This document shows positions 35,541 to 44,505 of a stretch of DNA of 64,000 bases, piece by piece (the stretch's first letter is position 1; the number at the start of each line of letters is the position of its first letter). The DNA lies in the NCBI RefSeq assembly GCF_015351595.1, contig NZ_JADKPT010000005.1, forward strand, positions 124,001 through 188,000, given 5' to 3'. The position numbers and the translations under genes are program-made. Source of the DNA: Flavobacterium sp. LC2016-12 (GTDB lineage Bacteria > Bacteroidota > Bacteroidia > Flavobacteriales > Flavobacteriaceae). Below the pieces are notes generated by a model. That model saw nothing but the letters and a program-made list of their open reading frames with translations. It was not told the DNA's origin and did no database searches.

Positions 35541-36421
35541 CTATAGTAATTTTCTAAGCCTTTTTCTAAATTATATTTTCTTTCGTAACCTAAACTTTTT
35601 AGTATGCTAATGTCAGCAATCCAATTGTTAGGATCGCCTGCTCTTCCCTGTCCGGAAAAAGAGTAACTGATGGTATCATCAAAATTATTGTAGAATGATG
35701 CGACACAATCTTCTATAAATACTTCTTCACCATTTGCAATATTTATAGTTTCTCCACAAAAATCTGCTTTATTTGCCACTAATTCAATTGCATTAACAAG
35801 ATCCAGAATATAAATAAAATCTCTTGATTCTCTACCACTCCCAAATAAATCAATTTGTTTTTGGTCTTTTGTTTTTCTGTATAAATCCCAAAAGAGTTGT
35901 TTTTTTAGTCCTTCTCCATAAGCCGAAAAAATTCTTAAAGAGCAAGTTGCAATCTCGAAAAAACGAAAAAACTCAGAACAAATTTGCTCACTTTGTAATT
36001 TATGAATTCCATAAGGTGACAAAGGTATTACTAGAGCATCCTCTTTAATTGGTAATAAACCAGGATTTCCATACACTGCAGCACTGGAAAGATTGATAAA
36101 CTTACATTTAGGCTGATAGGTACGAATCGCATCTAACATTTTAAATACATTAACTGTATTTAGTTGATAATCTCGTAATGGATGAAGGATAGAATCTGGA
36201 ACACTCGCTGCACCAGAACAATTAATACAAACATCAAAATGTTCTGTTTCAAAAATTGATTTATAATCTGAATTTGAAGCATCTATCAAAAAATACTTTT
36301 CATTATCAACATAATCAACCACAACATCGGCACCCCAAACAGTTGTGCCAACATTTTTTTCTAAATGTTTTTTTAGATTTTCTCCAATAAATCCTTTAGA
36401 GCCTATTATTAAATATTTCAT
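35513..36421 (-). CDS. NAD-dependent sugar-nucleotide epimerase/dehydratase (extended SDR)
   Basis: 302 residues. GSKGFIGENL (7-16) binds NAD; INLSSAAVYGNPG (109-121) and SPYGIHK (135-141) carry the Ser/Tyr/Lys active site; SRDFIYILDLVNAIELVA is the family's substrate-side block. The most likely class is a 4-epimerase or 4-reductase acting on a UDP- or GDP-sugar. The exact substrate is not visible. It is adjacent to a hexapeptide acyltransferase (shared base), so the product may be acetylated. Confidence 0.86.
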   Translation of the reverse strand: MKYLIIGSKGFIGENLKKHLEKNVGTTVWGADVVVDYVDNEKYFLIDASNSDYKSIFETEHFDVCINCSGAASVPDSILHPLRDYQLNTVNVFKMLDAIRTYQPKCKFINLSSAAVYGNPGLLPIKEDALVIPLSPYGIHKLQSEQICSEFFRFFEIATCSLRIFSAYGEGLKKQLFWDLYRKTKDQKQIDLFGSGRESRDFIYILDLVNAIELVANKADFCGETINIANGEEVFIEDCVASFYNNFDDTISYSFSGQGRAGDPNNWIADISILKSLGYERKYNLEKGLENYYRWILETEKK

Positions 36422-37026
36422 TATTTTAAATTTTTAACCACTACAGCCGGGTTTCCGGCAACAACAGTAAATGGAGGAACATTTTTAGTAACTACCGCAC
36501 CAGCTGCAATAATTGCACCTTCACCTATTGTGACGCCTTTAAGAACAGTTGCGCCAAAACTAATCCAGGCATGATCCTTTATTATTATCGGGCTTGTTAT
36601 AATACTTGTCTTATCTCTCGGATGTCCGTTTTTTATTAAACTGAGATATCTTTCTGCTCTCTCAATATGATCCATCTCATGTGAATTGGTATCGATTATG
36701 TTTACGTTATGAGAAATTAAAACATCGTTCCCAATCGTTACAGATTCTCCCGACCAAATATTAGAACCAACACCAACATAAACATTTTTTCCTATATTTA
36801 TTTTTCCACCATAATTAAACACTACTAATCTACCTTCTACAATTGTATTTTCATCAATGACAATATTATTAATGTTTTTAGAAATATTTTCAACTTTAGC
36901 GGTCATAGTAAACTTAGTTCCTTTCTCAAAAAGAACATCTTTTTTACAGGCTAAATCAGTAATCTTGTGAGATAATTTTCTGATAAATCCTTTAAATAAA
37001 TAAGCACAATAATATATTACTCTCAT
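36421..37026 (-). CDS. Left-handed beta-helix (hexapeptide) O-acetyltransferase
   Basis: 201 residues. Hexapeptide repeats run from ~55 to 195, with the active-site-like His 116 in IDTNSHEMDH (111-120) and the C-terminal VAGNPAVVVK common to WcaF/NodL/maltose-acetyltransferase-type enzymes. The first 30 residues are hydrophobic and basic (MRVIYYCAYLFKGFIRKLSH), suggesting membrane contact. It would move acetyl from acetyl-CoA to a sugar hydroxyl or amine. It is 1 base from the upstream GT gene. Confidence 0.9.
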   Translation of the reverse strand: MRVIYYCAYLFKGFIRKLSHKITDLACKKDVLFEKGTKFTMTAKVENISKNINNIVIDENTIVEGRLVVFNYGGKINIGKNVYVGVGSNIWSGESVTIGNDVLISHNVNIIDTNSHEMDHIERAERYLSLIKNGHPRDKTSIITSPIIIKDHAWISFGATVLKGVTIGEGAIIAAGAVVTKNVPPFTVVAGNPAVVVKNLK

Positions 37027-37027
37027 T

Positions 37028-37957
37028 TTACTTTTTAAAAAAAATTAATTTCAACTTATAATATACTTTAATAGCAAAAGAAGTTCTATTTTTTAGATAA
37101 TGTCCTATAATTGTTTCTATCGAATTATTGATTTTTATTTCTGTTGGAAACTTTTCAATTTTGTAATCAGGTTGCCATTCAGGCATTGGAAATATATCAT
37201 AACTATCTTTATGTTTTCCTGAGCTATCCCATCCGTTGTTAAAAACGAGACTTTTGTCTGGAAAAAGAATTAAAGCATTCTTTTTAAATGCATTCCAATA
37301 AAATCGAATTCCCCATGAACTTATTTTATTAGACTCCATTTGTTGCAAAAACATCTTTTTATAATTGTAACTTCCATTATAATTAAATCGATGTGCAAGT
37401 TTTTTATTTTTCTTCAATATTACATAATCCGAACATTCAAAATCAATTGTATCCCACGCTCTTTTCCATGTAGCCCATCCCCAGGTAGAGGTCAGCGTTA
37501 AAAAATAGCTTGAGTTAGAAGATTCAATTTTTGGAGCTGGAAAACTATAACCAGATATTTGAATAACTTCTGTTTCTTTTTCATATCTATCTAAGGCTTC
37601 ATTCATAAATTCCAAAAAAGTAGAAGCGGTTATCAGATCATCTTCCAAAACAATTACTTTTCCGTACTTATTTACAATTTCTGTAACTCCTGAAATAACG
37701 GAATTTGCCAGACCTTTATTTTTTTCAGACGCTATAATAACTACTTCTTTGCACCATTTTTGTTGTTTAATGATTTTTTTTACTAAGTCATTATTTGATC
37801 TTAATTCCTGTGATGCATTATCTGAAACTCCATCGCAATAAATATACAAGATGGAATCTGCCGCTAATGTATTTTTTGCCAAAGCCTGAAGTGTCTTTTC
37901 CGTATGCTGAGGCCTATTAAAAACAAATAGAACTATAGGTGCTAAATTTGTACTCAT
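37028..37957 (-). CDS. GT-A-type glycosyltransferase-like protein
   Basis: 309 residues. LAPIVLFVFNRPQHTEKTLQ (5-24), YIYCDGVSDN, SEKNKGLANSVISGVTEIV (77-95), VIVLEDDL (101-108) and TSTWGWATWKRAWDTIDF. The LEDD metal site and the WGWxTW block are characteristic of a GNT-I-like subgroup often annotated as glycosyltransferase or methyltransferase-associated. It is a paralogue of the first half of the 568-residue fusion at 21020-22726 but lacks the FkbM domain. Donor is unknown. Confidence 0.85.
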   Translation of the reverse strand: MSTNLAPIVLFVFNRPQHTEKTLQALAKNTLAADSILYIYCDGVSDNASQELRSNNDLVKKIIKQQKWCKEVVIIASEKNKGLANSVISGVTEIVNKYGKVIVLEDDLITASTFLEFMNEALDRYEKETEVIQISGYSFPAPKIESSNSSYFLTLTSTWGWATWKRAWDTIDFECSDYVILKKNKKLAHRFNYNGSYNYKKMFLQQMESNKISSWGIRFYWNAFKKNALILFPDKSLVFNNGWDSSGKHKDSYDIFPMPEWQPDYKIEKFPTEIKINNSIETIIGHYLKNRTSFAIKVYYKLKLIFFKK

Positions 37958-38001
37958 TAATTGATGTTATTATTCGAAAGATGTAACTCTTTTCTAATCT
38001 T

Positions 38002-38886
38002 TTATTTTTTTATGTAGGGATCTAAATAATTTTGAAACAACTTACTTTGAATATACTTTGGCTCTTGTTCCTGTATATCAAGTTTTGTTTTATTCATCTT
38101 TGAAAATGATTTAGAATCAGGATCCCACCAAACAACGCCTGAAGCGCTAGTGTTCTTATACTTAAATTTCTTAATGAACTCTATATTTTGAATCATTTCA
38201 TTTTTATCAACCAATTGCCCTCCATATAATTTATTGGATGGATGTATTATATTCCAAACAAATGGTACGACTGGTTTATTAAGTCGAATTCCAAATTCTA
38301 AAGCAACTTGCAAATTATCTTTCAAATATTTTTCATTTCTGGATTTCCCAATTTGTTTATCAGGATACATCGTATATAATGATGGAAATATATAATCAAC
38401 ACCAGATAAAATAACATCAAGCTTTGAAGTGTTTTTTTTATTGGTGTAATACTCTCTAAATGGTATTCCATAAAAACCCACTTTTACGTTTGGTCTAATT
38501 TCTTTTACCTTTTTTAGCATCCAAATAAAAAGAGCACTGGCTTCTTTAAATTCAGGAGTATTTATGTCATAATTATAAAGGTTTTTATATGCTTGATTTT
38601 CAAGATCTATGCAAAGTATCCCTGAAGATGTTGAATCAGGAAAAAAACCTTTTACCGATCTTATGAATACTTCCTGATCAACTTTACCCGTGTTTTTCGG
38701 GTCAATATGAATTTGAAGCATTAAATTGTATTGCTTAAAATTATTCTGCCCAACCATTAATTTTTGCGTTTCAAGAGTGTAACTAGAACGCGAGTAAAAT
38801 ATGTTAAAACCTGAGTTTACTTGAGAAAAAATATTTCCCGAAAACAATACAAGAATTAATACTTTAAAAAAAAATGCTTTTTTCAT
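38002..38886 (-). CDS. Secreted GH56 (hyaluronidase)-like protein
   Basis: 294 residues with a signal peptide (1-21, hydrophobic core FFFKVLILVLFSGNIF). The pattern resembles the GH56 barrel: CIDLENQAYKNLY (92-104), in which Asp 94 and Glu 96 match the catalytic D-x-E of hyaluronidases; KVGFYGIP (135-142); IFPSLYTMYP (166-175); and SGVVWWD (249-255). GH56 enzymes cleave beta-1,4-HexNAc-uronate bonds. The gene lies between the polymerase/ligase gene (1-base gap) and a GT gene, so it probably acts on the product of this locus, for example trimming or release. Overall similarity is motif-level only. Confidence 0.65.
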   Translation of the reverse strand: MKKAFFFKVLILVLFSGNIFSQVNSGFNIFYSRSSYTLETQKLMVGQNNFKQYNLMLQIHIDPKNTGKVDQEVFIRSVKGFFPDSTSSGILCIDLENQAYKNLYNYDINTPEFKEASALFIWMLKKVKEIRPNVKVGFYGIPFREYYTNKKNTSKLDVILSGVDYIFPSLYTMYPDKQIGKSRNEKYLKDNLQVALEFGIRLNKPVVPFVWNIIHPSNKLYGGQLVDKNEMIQNIEFIKKFKYKNTSASGVVWWDPDSKSFSKMNKTKLDIQEQEPKYIQSKLFQNYLDPYIKK

Positions 38887-38887
38887 A

Positions 38888-40144
38888 TTACGGTTGTATT
38901 AAATTATTTACTTTATTAGGAAGTGCCGCTACAAATCCAAATCCAAACCATAACATTCTATTCATCTCTAATGACATACTACTAAGAGATTGAAGAAAAC
39001 AAAATGTTAGTACTAGTAAAATCAAATTTACAAAAGGATTACTGACACTTCCTCTAAATAGTAGTTTAGCAGATTTTACAAAACTGCTAATAGAAAAAAT
39101 TAATAAGGGTACTCCAAAAAAAATACCCCATCTCATAATTATTTCAAGAAATTGATTATGAGGATAAGGTGAATATCTTTCCTTACCTAACAAAACTATA
39201 TCTTCAATATTATCGAAGAAATCCTGTATAATCAACGTTCTTTCGTATGAAGATTGATCTGCTTCAACATCATCTGAAAATTCTAACAAAGTTTGAAATC
39301 TACTTATTGTACCATCTATTTTTTGTTGCATTTCAGGAAAAAAATTAATAGCTAAAACAAATAAGAATATTGTAACTAAAATAATTTTAAAAAATTTTAA
39401 AAAATTCCCAAAAGACATCATGCGCTTGAAGTTTGTCATCAACAAAATAAGAACAATAAATATTAAAGCTCCCCTGGATTGTGTTGCTAAAATTACAAAA
39501 ATCACACAAAACATGCTCAAAAGAACGACACCCGTAATCCATTTCTTTAGATTATAATATACAATAAAATAATACAAAATAAAAAACAGTATCGCATTAG
39601 TATAAGCGATTCCAATAACATTTATACCACTTTCACCGTCGTCCTCTGTTGCTGACCTGGTAGCTCCTCCAATACTATTTAGTAGTAGTTGCGATTGATA
39701 CCTAACATACATCATGCCACCTAAAATTGCTAAAAAAGAAATAAACAATATTATTTTAGGACTTACATTTTTAAAAAAAGTCAAATTACTGGCAACTAAA
39801 TAACCAGACAATAGCAAAAAGAAACAAATGATATCAAATAAAAAGATAGAAGTTGTCACCGTTTTCTGAGTCCTTATGATGGCAATAAACCAATATAAAA
39901 CGAAGAACGAAAATGTTATTAAACTGAAATAAACAAATTTTTTGCGTTTTGGCAAAGTAAATGAAGTACACAAAATAAGTCCAAAACCTAAAAATAGCAG
40001 TCCTATTTTAAGCAAATTTCCTCCAATAAAAAACCCATTTACAGACCAAACTAGAAAAAAAACTCCTAAGATAAAGAAATTTGTTCGAGAATTAGTATCA
40101 ATTATTGTAGTTCTCAATATCTTATATTTTTGAAAAGTTAGCAC
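38888..40144 (-). CDS. O-antigen polymerase/ligase (Wzy or WaaL type)
   Basis: 418 residues with about 10-12 membrane segments. The O-antigen ligase superfamily blocks are ILATQSRGALIFIVLI (218-233), a large periplasmic loop containing SSYERTLI (298-305), and PHNQFLEIIMRWG (328-340) with the conserved His 329. Wzy polymerases and WaaL ligases cannot be separated by these motifs. A Wzx flippase in the same gene group (44.5 kb) favours a Wzy role, polymerising repeat units on the periplasmic side. Confidence 0.88.
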   Translation of the reverse strand: MLTFQKYKILRTTIIDTNSRTNFFILGVFFLVWSVNGFFIGGNLLKIGLLFLGFGLILCTSFTLPKRKKFVYFSLITFSFFVLYWFIAIIRTQKTVTTSIFLFDIICFFLLLSGYLVASNLTFFKNVSPKIILFISFLAILGGMMYVRYQSQLLLNSIGGATRSATEDDGESGINVIGIAYTNAILFFILYYFIVYYNLKKWITGVVLLSMFCVIFVILATQSRGALIFIVLILLMTNFKRMMSFGNFLKFFKIILVTIFLFVLAINFFPEMQQKIDGTISRFQTLLEFSDDVEADQSSYERTLIIQDFFDNIEDIVLLGKERYSPYPHNQFLEIIMRWGIFFGVPLLIFSISSFVKSAKLLFRGSVSNPFVNLILLVLTFCFLQSLSSMSLEMNRMLWFGFGFVAALPNKVNNLIQP

Positions 40145-40178
40145 GATAACAAATCATCTTGTCATGATTTTTCATAAT

Positions 40179-41186
40179 TTAACTGTTGTACATATTATGC
40201 AACTTCATTAACACCTGACTTTTCGAATAACTTTTCTTTATAAAAGTAGATAAATCAGTATTATTTGGAGTCTTTAAAAGCTTAACTATTTTTTTTCCTA
40301 TGCTATCTACATTATAAGGATCTACAAGTTCAACTGTATCTATAGTTGGGTAGTACTCTTTTGGCCCTTTTATATCAGTCAATGCAATATTACATCCATA
40401 AATTCCAGCATCTAGAGCAACTATTCCTACTCCTTCATTTGTACTAGGCAATGCAAATACTTTTGCTTTAGTATATAAGTTAATTAAATCTTCATTGGTT
40501 ACATAACCTAAAACCTTGATGTTATTTGCTGAACCAATGGCAAGTTTTATAGAATTAAAATCGTTTTCTCTTCCCATACTTCCAGCCAATATCAATTCAA
40601 AGTTATACTTCTTAGCAGCTTCTACTAATCGCTTGACATTTTTTCTATCTTGATAAAGAGAACTTACATGCAAACAAAAGGATTCTTTCATACTAATTAT
40701 ATCATTAATACTAGAAGGTTCTTTAATAGCAAATGGCAGTGGTACAATAAAGACTTTATTTTCTTGCATACCAAATGATTTTATATAAAATCTGGCTTCA
40801 TGCTCACTTCTTGCACAAACACCTTTAACAATTTTTAAAGCTTTACCAAGTGCATAATTATTACTATAAAGTCTTAACTTTTCAAAGCCATTAAAAGTAG
40901 ATAATTTATATATACCATACGGTTTCGTCGAATCGATAATAGGAGATATGTATATATTTGGATTTACAAGAGATAATGCTTTTACAAAAGTATGTATGGC
41001 TAAATCATATCCATAAATATGAATGGCATCAAAAGTTTTCCAATCATAATGCTTCCAATTATCAATTAATACACATTCATCACCAAATTCATTTAATATC
41101 TTAAAACAAGAAATTGCCTGACTTCTAACTCCATTCGATCTACCAGAAATTACCCCAGGCTGATATAATATATATCCAATTCTCAT
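40179..41186 (-). CDS. Family 4 glycosyltransferase (EX7D variant)
   Basis: 335 residues, short for a GT4. The donor domain shows FCLHVSSLYQDRKNVKRLVE and FALPSTNEGVGIVALDAGIY, where the EX7E motif reads Glu 251 ... Asp 259, a conservative change at the second position. The N-terminal domain has the GRSNGVRSQ loop. It lies after a 173-base gap in which no gene is seen. Sugar specificity is unknown. Confidence 0.85.
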   Translation of the reverse strand: MRIGYILYQPGVISGRSNGVRSQAISCFKILNEFGDECVLIDNWKHYDWKTFDAIHIYGYDLAIHTFVKALSLVNPNIYISPIIDSTKPYGIYKLSTFNGFEKLRLYSNNYALGKALKIVKGVCARSEHEARFYIKSFGMQENKVFIVPLPFAIKEPSSINDIISMKESFCLHVSSLYQDRKNVKRLVEAAKKYNFELILAGSMGRENDFNSIKLAIGSANNIKVLGYVTNEDLINLYTKAKVFALPSTNEGVGIVALDAGIYGCNIALTDIKGPKEYYPTIDTVELVDPYNVDSIGKKIVKLLKTPNNTDLSTFIKKSYSKSQVLMKLHNMYNS

Positions 41187-41359
41187 ATTTTTTATTAACT
41201 TATTATATTATAACTGCTTGAGAAGCAAAAAATTATTCCAAAATATTATTTAAACGGTTATTTAAGCTATGATTATCAAGTCTTTTTCTTCAGGAAAGCT
41301 GTATTTAGTAAAACAGTTCATTTCCCAGAAAATAGCTTCTTAAAAAGTAGATACCACTA
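41187..41359. other. Intergenic gap between two glycosyltransferase genes
   Basis: 173 bases with no coding frame of note. An imperfect hairpin (41293-41302 with 41313-41325, GGAAAGCTGT against ACAGTTCATTTCC) is the only structure I see. It has no clean T-run on the minus strand, so I do not call it a terminator. No TTG/TAnnTTTG pair with correct spacing was found. Confidence 0.3.
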
Positions 41360-42268
41360 TTATTTAGTCAAAGAATTTTTAATTCTATGTACTATCGCAA
41401 ATTTTAAATCATTATAAAGTGCTTTAGGCTTATAATTAACAACCATATATGGAATGTTTACGAATAGCTTAGAATATCCAACCTTCCTTAATTTCCACCA
41501 ATGGGATAAGATGGATTGAGTATAATTTTCCTTCCCAAATTTTTTTAAATGATTGTATTGATTAATGGCGACACTAAGTCTACTTTTTAGGTTTTTATAG
41601 GAGTTTGATCTAACTAAAGAATCTTCCCTGTAGGTTAAACAATAGATTACTTCTGGATTATATGAAATCTTTTCAGTTGAAGTTGCTACTTTCATAGTAA
41701 ACATTACATCATTGGATGCAGGAACCTCATCAAAACGAATATTATTTGTATAAACCAAACTGCGCCTTATCAACTTACATGAAGGATATAAAAATTTATA
41801 TCTGATGTACTCTTTGGCTATTTCATCGCCTTCTGAAGCTTTAGTTAATTGTTCTACAATTTTTGGCACTCTTTCGGCAGGTTGAAGCGTATCTGAATGC
41901 ACACTATTAAGTGCGAAATTAACAACATCAAAATCTTTATCAAAAAATTGAGAAACAATTTTGTAAAAATTATCATGAAAAAAATCATCCGCATCTGCAA
42001 AAATAATCCATTTACCAACGGCATTATCTAAGCCAATATTTCTTGCTCCACCAGCTGTAATACTTTTTTCAGAAAATACAACCTTTGTATTTTTTCTTCC
42101 TATACCTGGAAAATTATCTTTATCAATATTAGTACTATTATCATCAACTACAATAACTTCAATATCATCCAACATAGGAATAGAATCCAAACAACGTTGA
42201 AGTAACTTGGGCGTATTCCAGTGAGGTATAATAACGCTAATATTTTTTTTTTCGTTCATAACTATCAA
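41360..42268 (-). CDS. Family 2 glycosyltransferase
   Basis: 302 residues. ISVIIPHWNTPKLLQRCLDS (10-29), VIVVDDNSTNID (38-49), TAGGARNIGLDNAVGKWIIF (71-90) and the metal site ADADDFFHDNFY (91-102). An in-frame ATG at residue 4 (MNEKKNIS) is an equally good start. It stands alone between two gaps of 173 and 107 bases. The C-terminal helical segment is typical of GT2 members. Donor unknown. Confidence 0.9.
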   Translation of the reverse strand: MIVMNEKKNISVIIPHWNTPKLLQRCLDSIPMLDDIEVIVVDDNSTNIDKDNFPGIGRKNTKVVFSEKSITAGGARNIGLDNAVGKWIIFADADDFFHDNFYKIVSQFFDKDFDVVNFALNSVHSDTLQPAERVPKIVEQLTKASEGDEIAKEYIRYKFLYPSCKLIRRSLVYTNNIRFDEVPASNDVMFTMKVATSTEKISYNPEVIYCLTYREDSLVRSNSYKNLKSRLSVAINQYNHLKKFGKENYTQSILSHWWKLRKVGYSKLFVNIPYMVVNYKPKALYNDLKFAIVHRIKNSLTK

Positions 42269-42375
42269 AATTTATTCACTGTATTTTATTATGAATCTGT
42301 ACTTACAGAAAAAATGTTGTAAAAAATGGTCAGAATCTAAATATGTGGTGTAGATTTAAATTTAAAAACGAATAC

Positions 42376-43077
42376 CTATAAAAAATTATCTAAATGCACC
42401 ATTCCGTCATTTAAAAAAAGCTCTTTATTTTTCTTTATTTTTTCGATTTCCCAATCCCACCATTTAATTTTTAAAAGTTTTTTAATTGTTTCATCATCAA
42501 ACCTATACTTAATTATACGAGCTGGAGAGCCTCCTACAATTGCATAAGGAGGAATATCAGAATTTACAACACTGTTACTTGCTATTATGCAGCCATCTCC
42601 AACTGTAACACCAGAAAGGATAACTGAATGTGTTCCAATCCAAACATCATTTCCAATTTTAATTGGTCCTTTTGAAGTAATATCTTCTCCAGTTTCCTTA
42701 AATACATGTTGTAATATATAATGAGTACTAATTCTATTCGTGTAGTGAGTAGATTCCTGAAAAGTAACGTTGCGTGCAATACTGCAGAAAGAACCAATTT
42801 CTATTGAATTTAATGAAGCCTGAAAATCTGTATTAGGACCGTTCACTACACTAAATCTCCCAATAGAAATTTTGGAATGTGCGGAAGCCATAACTGAAAC
42901 CCCTCCCTGTAAAACAGCATTATCTCCTATATTTATATTGCCAAATACTTTAACTTTTCTAAAGATAGCAGATGAGGAAATTGAAGAAATCTTACTAACT
43001 ACAATCCAATTAAAGCTATTATTAAAAAATTTAAAAAATAAACGAAACAATATCTTGTTAAGTATGCGATTTGTCAT
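42376..43077 (-). CDS. Hexapeptide-repeat acyltransferase (LbH fold)
   Basis: 233 residues. Repeats of the left-handed beta-helix run from ~35 to ~190; key parts are TFQESTHYTNRIST, IKIGNDVWIGTHSVILSG, VTVGDGCIIASNSVV and IPPYAIVGGSPARIIKYRF, the last being the CatB/VAT-type C-terminal end. It would acetylate a sugar in a surface glycan. The gene overlaps the upstream unknown-family transferase by 20 bases, so the two probably act together. Confidence 0.88.
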   Translation of the reverse strand: MTNRILNKILFRLFFKFFNNSFNWIVVSKISSISSSAIFRKVKVFGNINIGDNAVLQGGVSVMASAHSKISIGRFSVVNGPNTDFQASLNSIEIGSFCSIARNVTFQESTHYTNRISTHYILQHVFKETGEDITSKGPIKIGNDVWIGTHSVILSGVTVGDGCIIASNSVVNSDIPPYAIVGGSPARIIKYRFDDETIKKLLKIKWWDWEIEKIKKNKELFLNDGMVHLDNFL

Positions 43078-44503
43078 TGGATAATGATTTGATTAGTTCA
43101 TAATAATTTATGCTTTCAACAGGACTTACTTGAAAATTTTCATTACTTTTTTGAATCAATGAATTTAAATTACCATTTAAGTTTGTATCAAAATATAATG
43201 CACGCTTCTCATCCAAGATTTCCTTATAAAATTTTTTCCCAATCTCTCCGATTATTATGTTACTACCAACATTCATTAAATCAGCTTCCATAATACTACC
43301 TGAAAAATGAGAAATGTGAGCAGAGCAGTTAGCCAAAATCATTGGTAGAGGCAGATTGGTCGCTTTTTCGATTTCTACTTTATCAGATATATTAGCATCG
43401 TTTAATTGCTCATGAAGCTGTTCAATTTCGCTTTTGAGCATTCTTGGATGTAATCTTAACCACCAAGTGTAATTGTCTGGAGTGTTTTTAATTGCGTCAA
43501 TAATATAAGAATGCAAAACGGGTCTAAGAGTGGTTTGCATAGTATATAAAACAATTCTTTTCTCATCTAAGAAAACATTTTTATTTTTTAAAGATGTGAT
43601 CCATGGATTTCCTCCTACAATAACTTTATGAGATGAACTTTGTGTAAAATTTAAAATATTATCGTAAGAACTTTTCTCCCATGTCCAAAAATAATCTGGC
43701 AACAATCTATATCCTTTGACAGGTACTGAATTGAAATTATAACCTGGATGAAAATCACTTTGACCACCATGTTGCATATCAATAGATAAAATATTTTTTT
43801 CTCTAGCAGCTAGTATTAGTCCATACATTCTACTATCGTAATAACATAAGAGAAATACTTTTTGAGCTTGATTTTTATGTAACACATAAAGCCATAGATT
43901 TTTCCATACCAAGGCGTTCTGAAAACTACCTGAAACTCGCTTTAAAATCGTATCTGGCTTAGTGCCTATTTTATTTTCTAATTCAATAAGTAACCGTCCA
44001 AATTCTTCAAATTTTTCAAAATCAATCTCAATTTTTTTAGTTTTAAATTCAAAGTAGTGCACAAATTTTGTAACATCAAAAACACGATTTTGTCGATAAT
44101 GTTTTATCTTTTTCATTTGTTCATATTCAAATATACTTGATGTATATCCCTGCTCTTCCAAACAATCCATTATTGGATCAAAATACCGATTGTAGAAAGT
44201 CTCTTCTAACAGAACTCGATGCCCAAAAAAACCAGAAAACATAAAATCGATTTTTTTTATATTTGTTTTTTTCAACCAAAAAAAAGAATATAAAAAATCT
44301 ACTTTAAGTAATTTTAAAAACTTTATTATATAAAGTTTTATATTTTTATTTATAACCTTATTTGTTTCTAAATTAGAAAAAAAAATACTTATTTTAAGAA
44401 TAGGCCATATCTCAATTCCATCCACTTTCCAATCCGAAACAGGGAATTTTTTCTCTGCTTCCTTTAAAAAAGCTACTATTTTTTCTCTTTGTTCGAATTC
44501 CAT
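43058..44503 (-). CDS. Putative surface-carbohydrate transferase of unknown family
   Basis: 481 residues, no signal peptide. I do not recognise the family with certainty. The C-terminal third has the look of a GT-B donor domain: HISHFSGSIMEADLMNVGSN resembles the S/T-rich donor loop of CDP-glycerol- and KpsC/KpsS-type transferases, preceded by RLHPRMLKSEIEQLHE. Residues around QHGGQSDFHPGYNF form a His-rich loop common in those proteins. It is followed by an acyltransferase gene and preceded by wzx (2-base gap), so it belongs to the same assembly pathway. Function is inferred only. Confidence 0.6.
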   Translation of the reverse strand: MEFEQREKIVAFLKEAEKKFPVSDWKVDGIEIWPILKISIFFSNLETNKVINKNIKLYIIKFLKLLKVDFLYSFFWLKKTNIKKIDFMFSGFFGHRVLLEETFYNRYFDPIMDCLEEQGYTSSIFEYEQMKKIKHYRQNRVFDVTKFVHYFEFKTKKIEIDFEKFEEFGRLLIELENKIGTKPDTILKRVSGSFQNALVWKNLWLYVLHKNQAQKVFLLCYYDSRMYGLILAAREKNILSIDMQHGGQSDFHPGYNFNSVPVKGYRLLPDYFWTWEKSSYDNILNFTQSSSHKVIVGGNPWITSLKNKNVFLDEKRIVLYTMQTTLRPVLHSYIIDAIKNTPDNYTWWLRLHPRMLKSEIEQLHEQLNDANISDKVEIEKATNLPLPMILANCSAHISHFSGSIMEADLMNVGSNIIIGEIGKKFYKEILDEKRALYFDTNLNGNLNSLIQKSNENFQVSPVESINYYELIKSLSNDKSHT

Positions 44504-44505
44504 AA

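Noticed and set aside
41293..41325. Hairpin in the 41.2-41.36 kb gap as a terminator
   Set aside because: The pairing is imperfect and there is no T-run on the minus strand.
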